Assembly (NCBI RefSeq): GCF_009730915.1
Contig: NC_052489.1
Location: 29,939,916 to 30,003,915 of the forward strand
Direction of reading: 5' to 3'
From: Dioscorea cayenensis subsp. rotundata
Lineage: Eukaryota; Streptophyta; Magnoliopsida; Dioscoreales; Dioscoreaceae
DNA: 64,000 nt
Below the pieces are notes generated by a model that saw nothing but the letters and a program-made list of their open reading frames with translations, was not told the origin of the DNA and did not search any database. This document shows positions 24,115-42,659 of the stretch, piece by piece. The translations under genes were made by a program, and so were the position numbers. Numbering within the stretch: the first letter of the stretch is position 1; each line of letters opens with the position of its first letter.

Positions 24115-24590
24115 TGTGAACTTTTGAAATTTAAAATGAGACCTAGTAAAAACAATGTGGAAACAAAAGAACGCTCATCAGTAAAACAATGAAAAATATG
24201 TGAAAATATGTTTAAACATGATAACTGGTGTTTAAGAAAAAGTTACCTTTTAAACAATGACAACGTGTAAACAATAGAAAAAAGTTAAACAATACTCTAG
24301 TTACTCTTTAAACAACGACAACTGACAGTGTTTAAGAAAATACGTAAAAGATGTTTAAACAAATGACCTGAGGTAAGACTCCATCTTCAACGCTGTCGCG
24401 ATGAAAGCATTCAATTTAAACAATAACATATATTTTAAAATGCAGTTTAAATAACTTTTATTTAAACGGTTTACGTGATTATTTACATGATATGACTTTT
24501 ATTTAAACCCGAGTAATCGATCATGTTAAACACTATATCTATCCGCTTTAAACATAAAATACCGTACGCTTAAACAGACACTCATGTCGA
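24115..24590. repeat. TTTAAAC-rich block (first strong one of several in the MULE)
   Basis: An AT-rich block with many copies of TTTAAAC, GTTTAAA and AAACAATG. Comparable blocks occur near 22985-23110, 25210-25350, 26640-26825, 27425-27620, 28540-28740, 29985-30175 and 31035-31225. They separate GC-rich coding-like blocks. The block at 26640-26825 lies where an intron is expected within the transposase, so some may be introns. The shared short motif is unusual and its role is unknown. Confidence 0.6.
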
Positions 24591-25367
24591 CGATGACAAT
24601 ATGTCTCTCATCGCGATAGATGACATATATTTTTACTTTTTGCCCTTGGGATGGAGGGAAAAATACCGCCCAATCACATCACGCCTGAGTCTAACCTCTA
24701 CGCACTTTTTGTCTTCATCACGACAAGAATATATATACGCACTGTTTCGCTATCCGATCGTTGTTTGTTGTTTACATCTTCTTCTTCTTCTTCTTCGGCT
24801 TATTTTTGTTCCTTCATTTCATTCTGGGTCTGCATGATCTTGGTTTTCTACGATATATTACGGAGAGTTTCGTGGTATTGCTAGATTCAACGGGAGCAAG
24901 AGCTTTCAATGCTCACGGCTCGGACTTCTTGGGAGTTGGTGTTAGCCGAGATTTTAGTGAGATGGTTTTGTCTCAAGTTTCTATCTGTGGTTAAGTTCAT
25001 CACACCGATGGATATAAAAACAAATACTCAATAGAAAACAATGTCGACTTTCCGCAATGGATGTGTCATGTGCACCCATCTCAAACGTGTCAGAGTTGAT
25101 CTTGTGCTGCCGAGATGTAAAATGCGCCATTGCCGATCTCTAAACGAAAACGTAGTTTTACCTGTCAGTAAGTTCCTTCTCTTTAATCGCTCCATATGGG
25201 TTCGGGGTCACTAGTGCTTAAATACGTTCGGCACTATTATAAAATCTTGTACTAGTCGCTTACGCTTATTAGTTAATCGCTATATTTAATTTAACGCTTA
25301 AATATTGTCATTATCACTTAAACATTATATTCGCTCCTAATATATATCGATTCATTCGATCAAGTGC

Positions 25368-27345
25368 GTGGAATCTGCGATTCGCGAGTGCTCCAGCTCA
25401 TTCCTACGGCGACTCCGGACGCTGATCGCCTTCCTTCCTCGCCGACATCATTCTCAAGCGCTTTCGCTGGATATCGACAACGCTGACGCGTCAACATTTC
25501 GGACGATCAAATCATGCAAATCAAAAGGAATTTCTTTTGACTTCAAATTCATAAAGAACGAAAACATCAGCGATCGCGGAATGCTACGGACATGGCTCAC
25601 ATCGGGCGCCTTCATGCATCAAAAGAGTAGTACAAAATACTTTCGGAATCAAGACAATCAACCCGTCACACACTATAGTGCGTATAGGTCTGCTGCCGCA
25701 TCCGAAAGCGCCCAAAAACGGGTTAGCGCATTTGTGTGATTCAAGCTCGGACCGCCCCTCAGATGAGGCCATCGACATTCGTGGGCGACATGCTGCGAAA
25801 CATGGTGTCCACATACCACAAGGCAAGCTTTGGTTGGGAAAAAGAGTACGCCCCGCTGGTCTCCGACTGATAGCTTGACATCTCCACCACGATCTGCTTG
25901 TTGCATGTGGATAAGGCGGCGAGACAACTCCCTGCAGCTGCTAAGCGATCGCTGGAAAGAGACTGCCGACGTTTTAAACGTCAGTATCTCACACAGTGTA
26001 TTGTGGGATTCAAGAGTGCTAGTGTCATCTGCTGTTTAGCTGGCAGACTCCACCTCCTTGGAAAAATATCGTACACTACCACAGCGCCTGCGGAAAGATG
26101 GAAACAATGGTTTTTCCACGCCGCCTTCGAGTCATAGTCGATAACCCGAGACCGATGCCAATCGACTTTGGTTCATTTGCGGCGATGCCTTTATACTGAG
26201 GACGGAGACTATCAGCGAGATAATTACCTTCGCTTCTGGACAGCGCCTCCAAGGGCCTAGCGAGCACAATTGCGAGAGTCTTCCTCTTCGCCACATGCAT
26301 ACCGCCTTCGACATTTGAGCGCCAATTTTACGAAAGCCAATGCTCAGACCTGGAAGGCATCGAGGGAGGAGTGCCGGGTCTATATGCCTCGCGATCGTAC
26401 GGGCATCCACGCTAAAGATTTCAATGATACCGTTAACGAACTCAGCACTCACATCACCCGAAGCTCATCAACGTCGATTAACAACCGATACGGCACATCG
26501 GGTCAAATTATCCGTCGTGAGGATCGTCAGCGGTAGATGTATTCAAACGTCATGAGTCGCTCAATCGCTTCGATCAAGGAAGCCTGCCACTTGACGCGCA
26601 TTTAAAACGGGTACGACTCTATAAGGTCCACGAATGTCAGTTTTACACTTCTAACACTTCTAGTGTCACCTTTTTAAACATTCTCAATCTTTTGTTTAAT
26701 TAAACTTTTTCTCGACTTTTTAAATATTAACCTTTCGCTTTAAATATTTCACACAATGTTTTTAACCATGTTTACTAACTATTTAACCATCACCGCTTTG
26801 TTTGAACTCTTATTCGCTGTGTTCAAGTCGATGCGCACGTTATGTAAACGCTAACAAGCCGATTACAAAACTGGGAGACCCATTTACGCCCGGATACATC
26901 TGCGGTGTAGATCATTGTTGAGACGATGCGCAAACTCGTGTCGCTCGCCGTGTCATGATCGCACGAAGCGATCGCACTCGCGTAAAGAATCCGTGATCTC
27001 GCCATCGAAACTTGTTCATGTCGATGTGCAAGTTTTAGTGGTATCCCTCGGCAAACACGCTGGCGCAAAGAACAATCGCAGTAGTGACACCAACGTATAC
27101 ATCGATTTATTAGCGTGGTACCACCTGCCGACAATCATAAATCTGGGCGTGCACAAGGAAGCTATATTCCCTCATACCCGACGCGATGACGTCTTCGACG
27201 GGAAATCGCGAGCTTCGCTCTCATGACCGCTGACGAGGCACACAAGCTAATGACTAAAAGAGGATCGAGTCGCAAGCGTTTGATGTCCCAGTCATATGCA
27301 GCCTGAGCCGCGCATGGATCCGGTCACAATCGTAGATCTTTAGAA
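25368..27345 (+). pseudogene. Decayed MULE (MuDR-type) transposase
   Basis: A transposase of the MULE DDE family, recognised in pieces in three frames. An N-terminal segment reads FRTIKSCKSKGISFDFKFI and then SDRG, the usual MuDR DNA-binding region (about 25494-25580). A KHGVHIPQGKLWLGKR segment (about 25800-25850) matches the family's xxVxIxYxKAWRAKE motif. The catalytic core follows at about 26040-26330: a decayed DGTHL-like stretch, then a KGLASTIARVF-like stretch and HAYRLRHLSANFTKA. Next come MYSNVMSRSIASIKEACH (family SNVAESLNxxxKEAR, 26538-26600), a likely intron 26640-26825, a SWIM-type zinc-finger remnant (CSCRCASFSGIP, about 27016-27050), and WYHLPTIINLGVHKEAIF and GHNRRSL, the tail with zinc knuckle. 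At least six frame changes or stops interrupt it, so it cannot be active. Confidence 0.85.
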
Positions 27346-27818
27346 TGAAATCTGTCAGCCGACTAGGGCATCAGAATAAGCCGACGATGATAGGAAACAT
27401 CGTGTGTATCGATGGGCAACTTCTCATATTTAAACTCTTACCTTTACAAACGAATCGAATGTATTTAAACAGAGACATCGTGTTATTTTTAAATCTGACA
27501 CATCAGACTTTGAAACATTTCAACCTGATGTTTAAACGATATATAGTATATTTAAACAACGAAAGTGAAATGTACATAATTAGGAACGTGAATTAAACAA
27601 CGAAATGAAATCGAATGGAATTTTAACTCGCTTACAATTCAAAAACAAACAAAATTTACATTAAGATATACAAGTCACGCCTTCGAACATCGAAACAATG
27701 AATTGAATTTGTCCAGATCTACATCTCGAAACAAAATCGAGTATCCGTGACATACAGACATGTTCTTCAAAACAAAATTTAACCCGCCTGCACGCACTTT
27801 TTCGTCATGGATCGACGC

Positions 27819-30738
27819 CTACCGCCTCCCCTTCTTGGCATGCGCGTAACATACCTTAATCTGAGGTAAGGAACGTCTCGTCTCATGAGAGTCGAATCTC
27901 TCACCCCAAAGTAATCGTCGATAAACCGCATGACGTAGATTTTCGCGCAATCGACGCCTCGCTTGTTTTACGGGCGTTTCGCTGTCGTCAGACGAGTGGG
28001 ACTTTTGTTGCCACCGACTCGGCCGAACTCCATATCGGCTACTAAACGTCGAATAGATTCTACTCGCCGAGATACGCAAGTCGAGATTAGAATACCGATT
28101 TAAATACCAAAATGTATATTAATCTGACATAATTAAAGAACTTACCATGTCCAACGCTGTCCCTTATCGTACTCTCGATCACGAAGAATAATGCCTCAGT
28201 ATTCTTGCTTTATCATCGTCTCACGACGTACGATATGGAAGTGGCCATTCATGATTATCGGGAGGATGACAATTTGAACTTCATGCAGCTTATGCGACAA
28301 TCATCCCTGATCATAGCCATAATCATGGGTCGCGTGCGTCAGTCCCGCTGACATAAACAGCAAGTAAGCGGTCTCGGTGGAGGCGCCGCTTCAGAAGGAT
28401 ACGGCTTTTCGCCGACTATTTGTACTATGACACGAAAGCTGCCCATCACATCATCACATACCATCTTCTTCCCTCAAGGCAGCAGTATAATTTGTCGCGT
28501 GTAGCCGATGCTGGCCATTCTTCCACACGATATGCCGAGGTTAAAACAATATACATAGCATAAGCACCATATCAGAAATATTTAAATGATATTATCAATC
28601 GTATACATGGTATTATATATAATTAAACGTTAAGTGACAAATTAAATGATAACATAAAGGTATTAAACACTATTAGGTAATAGTTAAACACTATAATAAA
28701 AACCTTTAAACAATATCATAAAAACTTTACACTTACTCTGCCCATAGAAAGCGACGAGGAAGATCCTCATCAACTCCTCGTCAGATTTGTTAAGACGACT
28801 CAGCCAACCCATTTCTCTTCTTCGAATAAAAAGCTTTCCGGATCAGTCCCGGGTCCACCCTTCGACTGGCCTCGATCATCCTCTCTCGCTGCTCTGTCTG
28901 GGTCTTCAGCAGATCTTCCTTCGACGCGGGGACGACGGCGATGCGATCAACCGCAGTACACATCCTTACATGGTTGTTCTCGCTGATCGTGCCCGCTCGA
29001 CTGCTGGGATCGACGGCGATAGCATCAACCGCAGACACATCCTTACATGGTTCTTGTCTGCGGTGGGATCAGGTCCCGCCTGGTCAGCGTAATCGCCACC
29101 ACGGGCTACGCCCACTTAGAACGGATTCGACGATCTTTCTCAACCGCGCTACGACAACAACATCATTTGAGACACACCCTTAACTTGTTTTCGATCTTCG
29201 TGGATCATGGTCCATCTTTCGACGCCAGTATCTTGCAATGGCTCCACCGGTCAAGGATTTCATCGAGAAGAGAGTCAACGATCTTTCCTCAACATCTCCA
29301 AGAACTGCCACATCATCTCACGATGTCCTTCCTCAACAACAAAGATCACCACCGATGGTGTCACATTGCTTTCATCGTCACCGTAGCGTGGAGACAGAGG
29401 CAGATTGCTCTCCTCTTTCGCAAGTCTCTTCGAATGTGGCTTTGAAACGACCTTCCCGATGACGCCGCCGTCAGCCAAATCTCGACGCCTCTGCTCGTCC
29501 CCGGTGCTTTCAGCTTTTCGAGTGACGGCGCAACTGGCTGCATAACGCCCTTCCAGCTACCAACACGAGCCGGCGCCGAGGAAACCCTCGCATTATCAAT
29601 ATCTCGCACGCCTCAAGATAAGAGTTGCGCGACATCTTCGCTTAATGTCACCGCAGTGGCCGCCTACGGCCGAGGGCCGCCATGGTCAGTGGGACCGCCA
29701 CAATCGGGACGCTGCTGCAGGCTGGGTTGTCTGTAATCACGGGGTACTGGGAGTGCTTTCTCGCTGCCGAGGAACGCGTGGCGCTGCGGTGGGTCGAAGT
29801 AGGAGAACGTCAGTCCAGCCAAGCACGATGTAGGTCCGCCTCTCATCCCCGCCTTCGAGCAAGCGGTTCCCGTGAGCAATGGCATCCATCCATCGTAGTG
29901 CCTCCAACAAATATTTCTTTCTTCAAAGATTCGCTCGAACCAAATGTCGTAGAAACTAACATATGTAAACCAAACAATTTCAAATAAATCATTCATTTTA
30001 AACTATAAAAACTATATTTAAAACATAGTGTTTATATATTTAAAACGTTATAGAATATAATTAAACGGAGAACAAAAATATTTAAACCAAGATGTAATAA
30101 GTTTTAAACCAGAATACTAAAGTTAAACGCTAAATAAAATGTTTAAACATTAAAGACTTATGTTAAACATCGTCTCATGATTTATTACCTCCTTTTCCAT
30201 CGAGCGACGACAAGCTCGCTTTTCTACCGCCGCAGTTTCCTTGTAGTACTTTCACCGTGAAGTACAAAGATCCTTGGGATCTCGGCTGAAACGAACTTTC
30301 TTCCCTCGCTCCGGCCACCAGAAACCGCACGCTAAGCGCGACCGAGCAACCCCTCAACGCATCTCGTGGTCGGTCTCTTTTTCCCACAAGATCTATCTCA
30401 GCACTCGTAAGCGCCACTGTGGAATATCCTCCATAAGCCACTTCAGGTCGCCGCCCTGCTACCACGCCAGATCGCCTCTCACGGCTCGGTAGATCATCGA
30501 CGTAATCAACGATCCAGCCTCGAACCGAGCATGATGTATTTGGGAAGAGGATCGTCCCCACGAGGCACACCATCGAGTTTGACAAAATTATCTTCTTCTC
30601 CCTCCTGTCGAACAAGTCGCACCAGTAGTGCTCGACGGAGTCTCCGCTCTCGTAGGTCTGCGACGATACCGCCTTCGAACCGACCCGGGTTTCTTTCTTC
30701 TTCGAAAGACCATCACGCCGCCTATCGCAACGCAGCAC
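27819..30738 (-). pseudogene. Unidentified decayed minus-strand frames of the MULE
   Basis: Several open frames on the minus strand probably belong to one decayed second gene of the element. The longest, 30175-30738 (187 codons), contains MVCLVGTILFPNTSCSV and WIVDYVDDLPS. This weakly recalls the LxGxxLFPxxxxxxV...LxDLxxxGxYxWG pattern of plant mobile domain (PMD) proteins carried by some MULEs. Further left are serine- and acid-rich frames (29275-29609) and a basic C-terminal frame ending AHAKKGRR (27819-28079). The order is right for a single leftward gene of about 3 kb with TTTAAAC-rich introns. The family call is tentative; no ULP1 protease motif was seen. Confidence 0.35.
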
Positions 30739-31885
30739 TCAAGAACGAGGGCCACATCTCGAGGTCTCAAACTCAAAGCAGCTTTTCCCCGATCCCTCGA
30801 ATTTATTGCGCGACCATCGACTTTGTCAGAAAGAGAATCAAGAATGGCCCTCTCTTGTATATAGCTTCCACCAAATGAATCACCGCAAACGGCTCCTTCA
30901 ATAATCTCCCCAGTCGAGGGGTCATGTTATCTTCAATTCACTAAGGTCTCCACAACCGCTAGCCAAATAGCATCGCCCATTAACTAGGTCGACCGCCATA
31001 ATCACAAGCTCACGATAATAACAAATACATTCAATACGCAAAGACGATAAAAAGTTTAAGCTTTTTGAAATATAAGGTTTTAAATCCAGAACTCTCGCTT
31101 ATTAAACAGTAGATATAACATGTTAAACTGAGACCCATTTTTAAACGAGATTTAGAATACTTTAAATGTAGATAAACAAATTTTAAACTCAGAACATCTC
31201 ATTTCTAAACGCTCAACCTCCTTTCAGAAATCGCAAACTATATCAAAACGAAAAGGGAAATGCACATTATAAATATTACACAAATCATAACAATCGAAAA
31301 ACTATTTTGATAGTGATACATACTAAAATGCAAACAAAACAAAACCCCACCTGAGAAATCTCCCGCATCTAACAAAAACCCCAAAATGAGAAATCCCCTT
31401 TGCGTACTTCAATATCTTCCAACAAAAACAGTAGCACAAAACAAAAACTCGAAAAATCTTTCTAGAATAGTATCAGCTTAACATAAAACCATACTCAATA
31501 CCTTAGATTGCGAAACCGATGAAATGCCAACTAGTCGCATGGGGACTTCTCCTTCGAGATACCATGGAAAGGGAAAAGCTGATGAAATGCTAATTACGTA
31601 GAGTTGGCTTCAGAGAGACAACTCTCGAGATACTCGAAATGGAAAAGTTCAAGACGTGAGTCGAGAAAGTAAAGAAAACGGCCCAATAAATTGCCTCCTG
31701 GATTACTCCTACGAAAAACCGCCCACTTCCTCCTCAAATCGCCGAGACGGTTGCAGCACCACGACTCCCCATGCAAGGGCATTTTCAGCAAAAATTAAAC
31801 TCACTCTGCTCACATCCGCTAATGCGCTCGGGGTTTGAAAAACATAGAGCTTTTAAAAAGGAGGTGATTTGTGATGCAAAACTAA

Positions 31886-38649
<6,764 letters not shown>

Positions 38650-39185
38650 ATTAATAGAATCCTATTTGCCAATTCTTGTTTTATGAGAATTTCTTTTTAA
38701 ATTATTCCTTTTTATTTAAAAGGAATTTTGTGTTCTTGATGATGTATTTCTGTGTATTACCCAAGCATTATTATATATTCACCAAACAATGCTTCTCTTC
38801 ATAATAAATCCGAGTTGCTGTGAATTTCAATACTATATATGCTTTGCAAAGTACTTCTATTTAAATTTTATTAAAAAAAAAAATTTACTTTATGTGAATC
38901 TCTTAAGACGTTTCTCAAGATTACCACACTATTATTCAAAAGAACACTGTATAGAAACAACAAAAAAAAAAAAAACCCATAATATAAAACACATTGATCA
39001 TGAAGACAACAAGAATAATGCTTCAAATAATTTGTTCCCCCATTTATCATCCATCATTTTATCAATGACATAATAAATAATGCATGCAAAATTATTATCT
39101 AACATAACACCATTATTAATTTCTCTCTGTCTCAATCTCATTATAAAAATAATGACTCATCAAAACACAGCCACATGCCAAACCA
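38650..39185. other. Intergenic DNA, GluRS to dirigent gene
   Basis: AT-rich 3' flank of the GluRS gene and promoter region of the dirigent gene. No further gene is seen. Confidence 0.5.
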
Positions 39186-39791
39186 ATGAACCATCATTCC
39201 CCATTCTGCATGGCCACCTTCTCTAACTCCATCCTCCTCCTCCTCCTCCTCCTCCTCATCCTCTTCTCCTCCGGCACCGGAAAGCTCACTGGCGAGCCCA
39301 CCGGCACAAAGAAAACACGTCTCCACTTCTTCTCCCACGACACCATCCACCATCTCTCTTCTCCGGCGACCACCATCATCCAACCACTCATCACCATGCA
39401 ACCAACAACAAACACAGAGAAATCGCTCTTCGGAAACATAGCCGTCGTCGATGACCCTCTCACCGACGGCCCAGACCCAACATCAAAGATGATCGGAAGA
39501 GCTCAAGGAATGTCCATATTCTCTTCCAGCAACGCCGATGATCCGGCAATGCTGGTGAACGTGAACTTGGTTTTCACTGAGGGGAAGCACAATGGAAGCA
39601 CGCTGGTGATGCTTGGGAGGGTCGCATTTCGGTCGAAGATGAGGGAGTTGCCGGTCATCGCCGGCACCGGAAAGTTTCAGTTTGCTCTTGGGTATGCTAT
39701 GCTCACCACCCATTCACGTAACCTCACCACCGGTGGAAGCTCTAGTGTTGCTGTTGTTGTTGAGTATCATGTTCGTGTTTCTCATCACTGA
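39186..39791 (+). CDS. Dirigent protein
   Basis: A secreted dirigent-family protein. The family guides stereoselective coupling of phenoxy radicals in lignan or lignin formation, or cyclises related intermediates, in the apoplast. It is a single exon with 201 codons from 39186; the second Met at 39210 (MATFSN) gives 193 aa and a better signal peptide, so I prefer that start. The hydrophobic core is an eight-leucine run encoded by a CTC repeat. Family features visible: LHFFSHDTI near the N terminus of the mature chain, FGNIAVVDDPLTDGP, GRAQGMSIFSS, VFTEGKHNGSTL, ELPVIAGTGKFQFALGYA and a C-terminal VVEYHVRV. Family members are usually about 180-200 aa and intronless, as here. Which dirigent subfamily it belongs to cannot be settled by eye. 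Confidence 0.93.
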   Translation: MNHHSPFCMATFSNSILLLLLLLLILFSSGTGKLTGEPTGTKKTRLHFFSHDTIHHLSSPATTIIQPLITMQPTTNTEKSLFGNIAVVDDPLTDGPDPTSKMIGRAQGMSIFSSSNADDPAMLVNVNLVFTEGKHNGSTLVMLGRVAFRSKMRELPVIAGTGKFQFALGYAMLTTHSRNLTTGGSSSVAVVVEYHVRVSHH

Positions 39792-39870
39792 GATTTATTA
39801 TTTTCATTACAAAATTAAGTTTACTTATTCATTGTGTCTATTAATGAAAACTTTATTAGTTTCTTGTTTA

Positions 39871-39906
<36 letters not shown>

Positions 39907-41525
39907 TGGCAAGATCTGCAGTCAACATCCATAGGTTATTAATCTATGGACGTCTTAATCCAATGTCCAATGATTTGTTGATTATGAATGTATAGTTTTA
40001 TAAATAATACACGATAAAAAGTGGAATAAGCAGTATTTTAGGCTTAATGTTCAATCAATTTTTTGTACAGTAACTAAAAATATCACACCGTTGAAACCTA
40101 TTCCTACTAATACCTACAGTATGAAAAATAAAAACAAAACAGATCCTGTTACCACTTGCGGACATCTACGAACATCCGCAGAAATCCTTTTGTCATATAT
40201 ATGTGATATGCTCACATGGCAGCGGTTAGGGTTTCAAAATCAAGAAGCCCATCTAATCGAACATGGAGGTAAGTGACATCGTAGCCCTGCTGCTGGATAT
40301 ACTAGCAGAAATCAAGGAGTGAAGTTAGTTGGTAATCTAAATTTTATAAAAACTTATATTAATTTTTTCAAATTTAATTTTTTTTAAAATATATTTTAAA
40401 AAATATGCAGTTAAATATAATTCATCGGAAATAAAGGTATATAAAATATAAATGGATAATTTAAAAAAAAAACAAATTAAAAAATCTCTTAAATGTATTT
40501 TAATTCTACCTAAGTTGATCATCAGTAGTTAGATTGTTATTTAACAGTTTGTTTCATTCCACTAAATAGTTTCACTGTGTTTATGAATCATAACACAGTG
40601 AAAAGCAGGATATACATATTTTGATTTGAACCATTCAATTAATGTATACAGTAACCGCTCAATTCTCTACAGTTAAGCTAAAATAAAACCCAAACACACC
40701 CCACCAACCTATTGAGAGGTGATACAATGCTTGATTAATGTTAAAAATACTATTTATCAACCCATCGCTCTATATCTCTCTTTTTTCTCAATATCTCTGA
40801 CTTTCCTGTGAACATCCCCAGAGTATGTTTACTCCTATATATATATACACACTTCATTATGATAGTAATATTAAGTTAAATATATATATATATATATATA
40901 CGCACCCAAAATATATAAAAAAAGAAATTAAATATTATGCCATGAATAAAATAAGAGGTATGAAATAATAAACTTTTCCACGTAATATTCTGCCACCACC
41001 TGCCATCTCTTTTGCGTGGAATTTAAGTTAAATTTGACTAAATTTTTTTTATTTCAGTAAATTTGTATCCTAAAAATCATAAGAAACTCCCATCATATAT
41101 GAAAAGATTTAAAATAAAAAAATTGAACTATATGAATATATTAATAAGAAAACAACTACTCCTACAAAGAAGCAATCAAACAGCTGTGAAAAATAAAATA
41201 AAATAGACCAATTACAATAAATGGGCGATTTATATAATATTTTTTTATAATTAATTATAGAAAAAAGTTTACCGGACATCACATCAACTTGTAATTATCA
41301 TGAATAATCAAACTAGAAGTCAATAAATTGGTTATGAAAAAAGTATATCTATATATTATGCCATTAACTTCACCATGTTGCCCAATATAATAAATAATTA
41401 TAATAATAAATGCTTAGGTGATATCTAATGTAGGTGCGACACAAAAAGTCAATGAAGGGATCCACAAGAAAATTAAAAGAAGTTCCAAGATCCAAGATTA
41501 AGAAGAAGAAGAAGAAGAAGAATTA
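39792..41525. other. AT-rich intergenic DNA
   Basis: About 1.7 kb of AT-rich sequence with (TA)n tracts at 39868-39903 and around 40835-40900. An (AAG)n tract at 41503-41521 sits just before the oxygenase start codon and is probably in its leader. No gene or recognisable transposon is seen. Confidence 0.55.
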
Positions 41526-42421
41526 ATGGCCACATCTCCATCTCCATCTCAATCTCCAACTACATCCATTGCTCACCTTCATATCAAAAAACCATCAAGT
41601 TTAGACGCCAATCAATGGAGTATCAGTACTCTTGAATGCCAAAAAGTCCAAAAAGCTCTTGAGAGTTGAGACTCATGGCTTCTTTCTAGTCGAATATCAT
41701 AATGATCAAGAACAAGAGCAAGATGAATGTTCACTCTTGCATGAGACCTTCTCAGCCATGAACCAACTCTTCAACCTCCCCCCAGAGACCAAGCTCAAGA
41801 ACTCATCTCTCACTCCTTACTACACCTACTTCCGCACCGCCAGAACTGTCTACGAAACCCTCGCCGTTGTCAATTCCTCTCCCTCCTCCGGCCAAGTCCT
41901 CTCCTTCACTCAACTCATGTGGCCTCATGGCAATCAAAAGTTCTAGTATAAACATATATATCTTTTTCTTTGTTTCTTTCTTTCTTGATTCAAATGCATG
42001 CATGCAAGTTATAACTATGGTTTAATTAATTAACGTGGCAGTGAAACAATGACGAGAATGAGTGGCAAGTTGATAGAGTTAAGCAAGATTATACTATGCA
42101 TGTTGTACAAGAGTTATGGTGTTATTGGGAGGACTGAGTTAGATCATAGTGCTGCTGATCATGAAGCAACCATGGATCCTCTTTTCAGGATGATGAAGTA
42201 TTCAGCTCCACTAAGCAATAACAATAATGACGGTGACGACGATGAAGATGAGGAACCAATTCTCAGACTCACCCCTCACACCGACCATAATTTTGTGACA
42301 GTTTTATGCCAAAATGAGGTTGATGGACTTATGTGCAAGTCCAGGGATGGAGAGTGGATGAAAGTCAACCCTTCTCCTGGTTCCTTCATTGTTCTTGCTG
42401 GTGATGCTCTCAGAGTAAGTC

Positions 42422-42464
<43 letters not shown>

Positions 42465-42659
42465 GAAACACACACACATATATATATATACTTAAGATTA
42501 TTATTATGAAACACACACACACATATATATACTTAAGTTATATATTATTTAAAAATATTTATATGTGTATGTAGGTGTGGAGTAATGGGAGGATACATGC
42601 ACCATTGCACAAAGTGATGATGAAGGGAAAGAAGGATAGATTGAGTTTTGGGATGTTTA
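41526..42659 (+). CDS. 2-oxoglutarate/Fe(II) oxygenase, AOP-like, 3' end lost in gap
   Basis: A plant 2-oxoglutarate-dependent dioxygenase resembling the AOP group. Exons: 41526-41939, 42042-42414 and 42575 to the gap at 42660. The N-terminal DIOX_N part reads VQKALES, GFFLVEY, NQLFNLPPETKLKN. The catalytic part has HTDHNFVTVL (iron ligands H and D), NEVDGLMCK, VNPSPGSFIVLAGDAL, the third ligand in GRIHAPLHKV and the 2OG-binding RLS in DRLSFGMF, so only the last few dozen residues are missing. Exon 1 changes frame at about 41666, where one extra T in GAGAGTTGAG explains the shift. An acidic run (DGDDDEDEE) is unusual in the middle. Substrate cannot be predicted; AOP enzymes of Brassicaceae act on glucosinolates, but relatives elsewhere do other chemistry. 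Confidence 0.8.
42422..42464. repeat. (TTA)n microsatellite in an intron
   Basis: About fourteen TTA units, followed by CA and TA repeats and a short duplicated ATTATGAAACACACACACA segment (around 42460 and 42498), inside the second intron of the AOP-like gene. Confidence 0.9.

Larger units (their letters stand above)
22540..31885. mobile_element. Large decayed Mutator-like element (MULE)
   Basis: About 9.3 kb whose composition differs sharply from the flanks: GC-rich, CpG-rich blocks alternate with AT-rich blocks full of TTTAAAC. It contains a decayed MuDR-type transposase on the plus strand (25.4-27.3 kb) and unidentified frames on the minus strand (27.8-30.7 kb). The edges are approximate. 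The left edge is set at GGGAAAATTATTGTTCACCC, and the right edge where the element-like composition stops and a weakly similar inverted sequence (GGAGGTGATTTGTGATGC) is found. I could not confirm terminal inverted repeats or a 9-11 bp target duplication by eye. It lies between the divergent CHLD and GluRS genes. Many frame breaks in every open frame show an old, inactive copy. Confidence 0.65.

Noticed and set aside
28787-29987. Plus-strand frames of about 100-130 codons in the right part of the MULE, considered as host genes
   Set aside because: No conserved motifs; the minus strand offers a more coherent if decayed series, and the region lies inside the element.
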